From assembly GCF_018638295.1 (NCBI RefSeq), contig NZ_JABTTS010000013.1:1-64000 (forward strand): a DNA stretch of 64,000 nt, in the 5' to 3' direction. Each line of letters begins with the position of its first letter. Position 1 is the first letter of the stretch. Shown here piece by piece: positions 59,866 to 64,000 of this stretch. The notes below the pieces were generated by a model that was not told the origin of the DNA, searched no databases, and saw only the letters and a list, made by a program, of their open reading frames with translations. The DNA comes from Streptomyces sp. CHD11. GTDB lineage: Bacteria; Actinomycetota; Actinomycetes; Streptomycetales; Streptomycetaceae. The position numbers were made by a program, and so were the translations under genes.

Positions 59866-60558
59866 CTAGGCGTTCATGGCCTGCCAGGTGTCGTGCTCGC
59901 AGCGGATGTCCCCGAGCACGGCGGCGATGGCCGCCGTCTGGCGGGCATGGACGGCCTGCTCGTAGGCGGGAAGGTACCGGTCGGTGAGGGCCTGGGCAGC
60001 CCGCCCGGGAAACGGCGGCAGGACGATGCTGCGCGGAGCGTGGGGATCGCCGTAGCCCCCTTCGAGCCCTTCCGGCGAGAAGGCGCCTGCCAGGTAGTCG
60101 AGTTGCCGGCCGGGCCGCTCGATGAACAACAGCGTGGTGCCCTGCGCCGCGTCGGTGAGGACCGCGGCGTAGGAGATCCGCTCGCTCTGGACGGCGCGGC
60201 CGAGTTCGCCGCTGTCCCAGATCCACAGGACCAGATCTCCCTGCCAGGCAGGGTGCGCATAGACCTCGACCGAGGCGTGCCACTGGCCGGGCAGCAGGCG
60301 CGCGAGGTCACGGGCGGCGTCGCCGATGAACCGGCGGCTGCTCGTGTGCACGCTGACGCGGTGCCGCTTCGCGCAGGTGACCAGATCGACCACGGTGGTC
60401 TGGGTGCCGTCCGCGGGCAAATGCCAGACCCCGTCGTCGGCCCGCTGGAAACCACTCTCCGCGAGGGCGGTGTGCGCCCACGGGTACTGCTCGCCCGAGG
60501 CGATGGCGACGATCCCCGACTCCCGGCTGTGCGACAGGATGATTTGGGCCTCAGCCAC
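59866..60558 (-). CDS. Hypothetical protein (230 aa) with shared small domain
   Basis: The N-terminal 75 residues carry the recurring domain (IILSHSRESGIVAIASGEQY, ALAESGFQRADDGVWHLP, AKRHRVSVHTS). The rest includes LVLWIWDSGELGRAVQSERI and RYLPAYEQAVHARQTAAIA. No named family. GTG at 60558 overlaps the glycosyltransferase stop by eight bases. Confidence 0.6.
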   Translation of the reverse strand: MAEAQIILSHSRESGIVAIASGEQYPWAHTALAESGFQRADDGVWHLPADGTQTTVVDLVTCAKRHRVSVHTSSRRFIGDAARDLARLLPGQWHASVEVYAHPAWQGDLVLWIWDSGELGRAVQSERISYAAVLTDAAQGTTLLFIERPGRQLDYLAGAFSPEGLEGGYGDPHAPRSIVLPPFPGRAAQALTDRYLPAYEQAVHARQTAAIAAVLGDIRCEHDTWQAMNA

Positions 60559-61321
60559 GGGCCAGGTCCTCGCTACGGCGCAGGACGGCGCGCAGGCTGC
60601 GTCCGTACGCCCAGGCGTGCTCCCGGGCCGCCGCCTCCAGCTGGTCGTACCCGTTCTGGGCTGTCAACTGCCCGGGGTGCTTGCGGTATCTGTACACGGG
60701 GAGGGGCAGCAGGATTCCGGGAGCGAGCGTGGTGACGCCGAGGGCCGTGCAGTAGTCCTCGCCCTGGACGAGACCGCCCATCGGCGCGGCACGCACGAGG
60801 TCAGTGCGGGCGAGGATCGTGGTCGGCCCGATGGGGATCGTGTCCGCCGGCGACTTCCAATAGGTCCACACGTCGCCGGCCTCGTGCCGGCCGGGCGGGG
60901 TGGGGCAGCGCCACAGGGTGGTCGAGCCGTCGGGGTGCTGGTCCTCGCTCCAGCCCGCGCACCAGCCGACCCCGGTGGATTCCAGGGTGTTCAGCCGTAC
61001 GGACATGGCGTCGTCGGTGAACTGGTCGTCATCGTCGGCCCAGTTGACGTAGGGGGTGCGCACGTGTGTGAGGGCCAGGTTCCTGGCGCAGGCGGCGCCG
61101 ACCGGCCGGGGCAGCGGCAGTGTGCGGATGCGGGAGTCCTGCGCGAGCGGGGCCGGCAGGCGCTCGGGTGTGGTGCCGTCGAGCGCGATCACGGCCTCCC
61201 ACGGCACGGACTGCCGGGTGAGGCTGGCGTGCATGGCGGTCAGGTAGTCGAGGCGGTCGTCGCACAGGCGGGTGGCGATGACGACCGTAATCAGGGGAGC
61301 GGGCAGGGGAGTCTCCGGCAA
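60551..61321 (-). CDS. Family 2 glycosyltransferase (GT-A fold)
   Basis: 256 residues. The start LITVVIATRLCDDRLDYLTA and the acidic metal motif WADDDDQF (about 94-101) are typical of GT2 enzymes, with AACARNLALTHVRTPYVNW before it and VQGEDYCTALGVTTLAPG near the end. It transfers a sugar from a nucleotide sugar to an unknown acceptor. It is unusual in a conjugation-type operon. TTG start at 61321. Confidence 0.85.
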   Translation of the reverse strand: MPETPLPAPLITVVIATRLCDDRLDYLTAMHASLTRQSVPWEAVIALDGTTPERLPAPLAQDSRIRTLPLPRPVGAACARNLALTHVRTPYVNWADDDDQFTDDAMSVRLNTLESTGVGWCAGWSEDQHPDGSTTLWRCPTPPGRHEAGDVWTYWKSPADTIPIGPTTILARTDLVRAAPMGGLVQGEDYCTALGVTTLAPGILLPLPVYRYRKHPGQLTAQNGYDQLEAAAREHAWAYGRSLRAVLRRSEDLARG

Positions 61322-61337
61322 TGTGGGGCGGTGAGGG

Positions 61338-61598
61338 TCAGCGGCGGACAGCCGTGCGGAGTCCGGGCGGCGCTGCTCCGGCAGCGGGCAGCGGCGTGTG
61401 CGTGGTGGGCGTCCGGCGTGTGGTGATGGCAGGCCAGTGCGCCGGGTGGTCGCTGAAGGGGGTACTGGGGTCGGTGTCCCAGGCGACGAGGGGGCCCGTG
61501 CCGGTGTGGGCCATGCTGATCACTTCGATGCCCTGCGGATGCAGGATGTAGTCCCACGGCATGCCCAGTTCGCCGGCGGTGGTGTCGGTGACCGTCAT
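61338..61598 (-). CDS. Hypothetical small protein (86 aa)
   Basis: ATG 61598 overlaps the upstream stop (ATGA). The sequence includes LGMPWDYILHPQGIEVISMA, PLVAWDTDPSTPFSDHPAHW and a Thr/Pro/Arg tail. It may be a short relative of the DUF317-like proteins, but this is not certain. Confidence 0.5.
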   Translation of the reverse strand: MTVTDTTAGELGMPWDYILHPQGIEVISMAHTGTGPLVAWDTDPSTPFSDHPAHWPAITTRRTPTTHTPLPAAGAAPPGLRTAVRR

Positions 61599-61930
61599 GC
61601 GCACGGGGGCGAGCCGTCCGGAGTGATCAGGTGATCGAGGGTTCGGCTGGGCCAGTGGTCGCCGTCGGTCAGCGCGGCCACGAGCGTGGGTGGGGCGTCG
61701 TCGAGGAGAACGGTGCCGAGTTCGTCCCAGCCGACGGCGATGCCGTCGATGAGGTGCTGGGCCATGGCCTCGACGTCGCGTGCGAACTTGTACTGGTAGG
61801 CGGCTAGGAGGAGTGGGAGGTGGTGGCTGGGCACGCCGTCGAGCTGGACGTGGATGCCGCTGTACCCCGTGCCGGCGGTGGGGCGGGCGATGAAGGAGTG
61901 TGTGAACAGGGAGTTCTCCGGAGCGAGCAT
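61595..61930 (-). CDS. Hypothetical protein (111 aa)
   Basis: Includes SLFTHSFIARPTAGTGYSGI, LLLAAYQYKFARDVEAMAQH and VGWDELGTVLLDDAPPTLVA. No family recognised. ATG 61930 lacks a strong RBS, so the start may lie upstream. Confidence 0.5.
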   Translation of the reverse strand: MLAPENSLFTHSFIARPTAGTGYSGIHVQLDGVPSHHLPLLLAAYQYKFARDVEAMAQHLIDGIAVGWDELGTVLLDDAPPTLVAALTDGDHWPSRTLDHLITPDGSPPCA

Positions 61931-61974
61931 GGGCGGGGGTGTTCGGCGGCCGTCGAAGTGGCGGGCCGGTGCGG

Positions 61975-63042
61975 TTACGCGCGGTGTGACCAGGAGGGGA
62001 CCGGGGGGCCGGAGGCGTCGGTGCGGGCGCAGGTGTAGCCGATCAGGCGGGAGGGCTCGGCCTTCGCGGGGACGGTGGCGGCGTCGTTGCACACGAATGT
62101 GTACCGGATGGACATGCGGGGCACGTCGTGCAACCAGGCCCGGTCACCCATGCCGGGGTTGAGCTGCAACCCGGAGTGCGCGACGGCGTCGGTCTGGGTG
62201 TGCGTGTGGGAGAAGAGGATCAGCGCGCCGCCGTCTGCAGTCTTGAGGGCGTAGGCGTCCGTGAAGCGGTTGTCGGCTCCGTCGAAGACGCTGGTTCCGT
62301 TGTCACCGAAACGGGTTGCGGCATCGCTGTGGACCTTGACCTGCCGCTTGCTGGCCTTGGTCGGCGCGAACACCTTCGTCCCGGTGTTCGTTCCTCCGGT
62401 GGCGAAGTTGTCCAGCACGGCGGCACGCAGCAGGTCGGCGTCGGCCGCCAGATGCTTGTTGCCGTTGGCCGCGACGGCCGTCGCGTATCCCTCGCGGTCC
62501 AGGGCGACATCGGGCAGCTTCTGGCTGTCCAGGTCGACGACCGAGACCATCTCCCAGCGCTTGTGCCGGGGCCGTTCGGCGAACACGGCCAGACGCGAGG
62601 GGGCCTTGCCCTTCTCGCTGGAGAGGGCGGCGGCGAACCAGCGTTCCTGCCCGTCGGCCAGGCGGGGGATGTACAGCTTGGCGTTCGCTACGTCGTAGGA
62701 CCACGCCTTGTACGGCTCGCGGTCCTTGGCGGGGAGCCCTTCGGTCTCGGTGTAGTCCGAGACAGACATGGCGTACAGCGGGCCGTCCTCGACCGTGTTG
62801 AGCAGGCGCCGGTTCCGGTCGGCGTTCGCGTCGTTGTTGATCTTCGAATAGTGGGTGATGACGTCGCGGGCCTGGGCGGCGCTGAGAGCGGGCACGGGCT
62901 TCGCGGCAGTATCGGCGCTGGGCGTCTTACGGGCCTGGTCGGGGGCGTCTTCGCCGGCGCAGCCGGTGAGGGCCAGGGTGAGGCAGACGGCGCCGGTGAA
63001 CAGTGGCAGGGAACGGCGGGAGGTGCGGATGGAGGGCTCCAA
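61975..63042 (-). CDS. Secreted lipoprotein of unknown function
   Basis: 355 residues. A lipoprotein signal peptide with basic n-region (RTSRRSLP) and lipobox LTGC (Cys about residue 28). The exported part contains SAAQARDVITHYSKINNDAN, LYIPRLADGQERWFAAALSS and ALKTADGGALILFSHTHTQT. It is probably anchored on the outer face of the cell membrane; a role in mating or surface exclusion is possible but unproven. TTG start 63042. Confidence 0.72.
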   Translation of the reverse strand: MEPSIRTSRRSLPLFTGAVCLTLALTGCAGEDAPDQARKTPSADTAAKPVPALSAAQARDVITHYSKINNDANADRNRRLLNTVEDGPLYAMSVSDYTETEGLPAKDREPYKAWSYDVANAKLYIPRLADGQERWFAAALSSEKGKAPSRLAVFAERPRHKRWEMVSVVDLDSQKLPDVALDREGYATAVAANGNKHLAADADLLRAAVLDNFATGGTNTGTKVFAPTKASKRQVKVHSDAATRFGDNGTSVFDGADNRFTDAYALKTADGGALILFSHTHTQTDAVAHSGLQLNPGMGDRAWLHDVPRMSIRYTFVCNDAATVPAKAEPSRLIGYTCARTDASGPPVPSWSHRA

Positions 63043-63065
63043 GGATCTGCTGGGCGAAAGGGGGA

Positions 63066-63839
63066 TCAGCGCGTACGGCTGGCCGTGGACGCGGCCTTCG
63101 CTGATGCCGGCGGAAGGGCCGAGCTCGTGCTGGGCGCCGAGTGGCGGAGGTTGACGCCGATGCCCTTGGCCGTGAGCTGCTGGACCACGCCGTGGACGCG
63201 CAGTGCGCGACCGCTGTCCCCGTACGCGGTGGGAAGGAGGAACGCCGCTTGGTGCGGGTGGTACTGGAAACCGTGGGCGTACAGCGTCATGCGGGCATCC
63301 ACCGGCACGCTCTCGTACGGTGCGCCGAGGGCTCCGTCGCTGTACAGGGTCAGGGTGAGGACCTGCTCGACCTGCGGCGGGCCGGGCCGGTACGGAGGTT
63401 CTGGCTGGTTGGCTGCGTTCGTGAGCACTTGCTGCAGGGCGCGCTCGTAGCGGGGCAGCACCCGCCGGGCGACTCGCGACGCCGCACAAGCGGGATCCCG
63501 GGGAACGGCTATGCCGTTGGGTTCCTCGGCTGTGCCGAAGTGGTGGGGCTTGATGTGCGTGCCGGCGGGGACGAGTGGCGCGACGACGAACTGGTGCGGG
63601 TAGCGGGGCCGGTCGGTCACGTACAGCCGCTGGCAGGACGGCCCGTGGAGCACGGCGTCGTGGGTGAGGACGTACTGGCTGACGATGTACTCGACGTGAC
63701 CGGCGTCCCAGAGCTGCTCGGTTCGGGGGAACTGGCCCGCATACTGCGCGTGGCGCTGATAGTCACTGGTCCAAAGGCCCGGCAGACGGTCGGCGAGACT
63801 GGCAGCGAAGGCGGACAGGTCGGTGCGGGGTGAGGGCAT
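63066..63839 (-). CDS. Hypothetical protein (257 aa), paralogue of the gene at 50082-50840
   Basis: Shares the order of features with 50082-50840: an N-terminal LADRLPGLWTSDYQRHAQYA, EEPNGIAVPRDPACAASRVA, RYERALQQVLTNAANQPEPP, then the small domain (TLTLYSDGALGAPYE, LYAHGFQYHPHQAAFLLP, TAKGIGVNL). No known family. ATG 63839. Confidence 0.62.
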   Translation of the reverse strand: MPSPRTDLSAFAASLADRLPGLWTSDYQRHAQYAGQFPRTEQLWDAGHVEYIVSQYVLTHDAVLHGPSCQRLYVTDRPRYPHQFVVAPLVPAGTHIKPHHFGTAEEPNGIAVPRDPACAASRVARRVLPRYERALQQVLTNAANQPEPPYRPGPPQVEQVLTLTLYSDGALGAPYESVPVDARMTLYAHGFQYHPHQAAFLLPTAYGDSGRALRVHGVVQQLTAKGIGVNLRHSAPSTSSALPPASAKAASTASRTR

Positions 63840-63868
63840 GTGTTCCTGGAGGGCGGAAGGGCTACGCG

Positions 63869-64000
63869 TCAGCGTGTGTGCCGTGGTGGTGCTGTCGGGA
63901 GGGCTTGCGGCGGAAGGGACGGCGTACGGGCCGGGGCGGAGGACAGCCGCGGCGCGGGCGCGAGCGGGGTGAGGGCCCGCATCCGGTCCTCGGTCACGTG
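63869..64000 (-). CDS. C-terminal end of a further gene, cut by window edge
   Basis: The frame runs from the window edge to a TGA at 63869-63871 (DRMRALTPLAPAPRLSSAPA and a Pro/Arg tail). The composition is like the tails of neighbouring proteins. Only 43 codons are visible. Confidence 0.45.
   Translation of the reverse strand, partial: HVTEDRMRALTPLAPAPRLSSAPARTPSLPPQALPTAPPRHTR

Overview
The window is very GC-rich DNA with GTG/TTG starts and short overlapping genes, typical of Streptomyces or a close actinomycete. It falls into four parts.

(1) About 1-10 kb is the edge of a polyketide gene cluster. A type I PKS subunit runs off the left edge and is read from a gene translationally coupled to a PucR-type regulator. 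Around it lie a type II thioesterase, a TetR regulator with a large dyad operator, a decayed SDR gene, a divergent MsrA-like protein, a discrete acyltransferase and a KAS III enzyme. Two of its promoters (ahead of PucR-PKS and ahead of the KAS III gene) share the same 44-bp architecture and the same RBS/start block, which points to one activator for both.

(2) About 10.3-15.2 kb starts with a broken tyrosine integrase and continues with chromosomal housekeeping-type genes: a fused PcaD-PcaC enzyme whose nucleophile position is Ala, an MBL-fold hydrolase, exonuclease III and a DUF6278 protein. It ends in a gene that has lost its N-terminal part.

(3) About 15.2-36.8 kb is a defence island. Six genes on the minus strand encode, in transcription order, an XRE regulator, a pPIWI-RE three-gene island (REase-like protein, DinG-type Fe-S helicase, pPIWI-RE protein) and a Hachiman-like HamA/HamB pair whose helicase ends in a HIRAN domain. 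Divergent from them is a type I restriction-modification operon (hsdM, hsdS, hsdR), then a degenerate tRNA-like sequence and a NucS-like/DUF5655 protein. A 42-bp near-identical sequence (the first codons of a DUF317 gene) lies on both sides of the island.

(4) About 37-64 kb is a long set of minus-strand genes of a conjugative or integrative element, mostly packed with 4-base stop/start overlaps. It encodes a VirD4/TraD-like coupling protein, a relaxase-like protein without the HUH histidines, a C5-cytosine methyltransferase overlapping a PP-loop enzyme, a DnaB-N-only protein, a MoxR ATPase with a VWA/HExxH partner, a family 2 glycosyltransferase, a lipoprotein, four DUF317 proteins and many unnamed proteins. 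Seven of the unnamed proteins appear to share one small domain. Two related hairpins close transcription units in this region. The element continues past the right edge.

All functional assignments come from reading motifs in the sequence; no database search was run.
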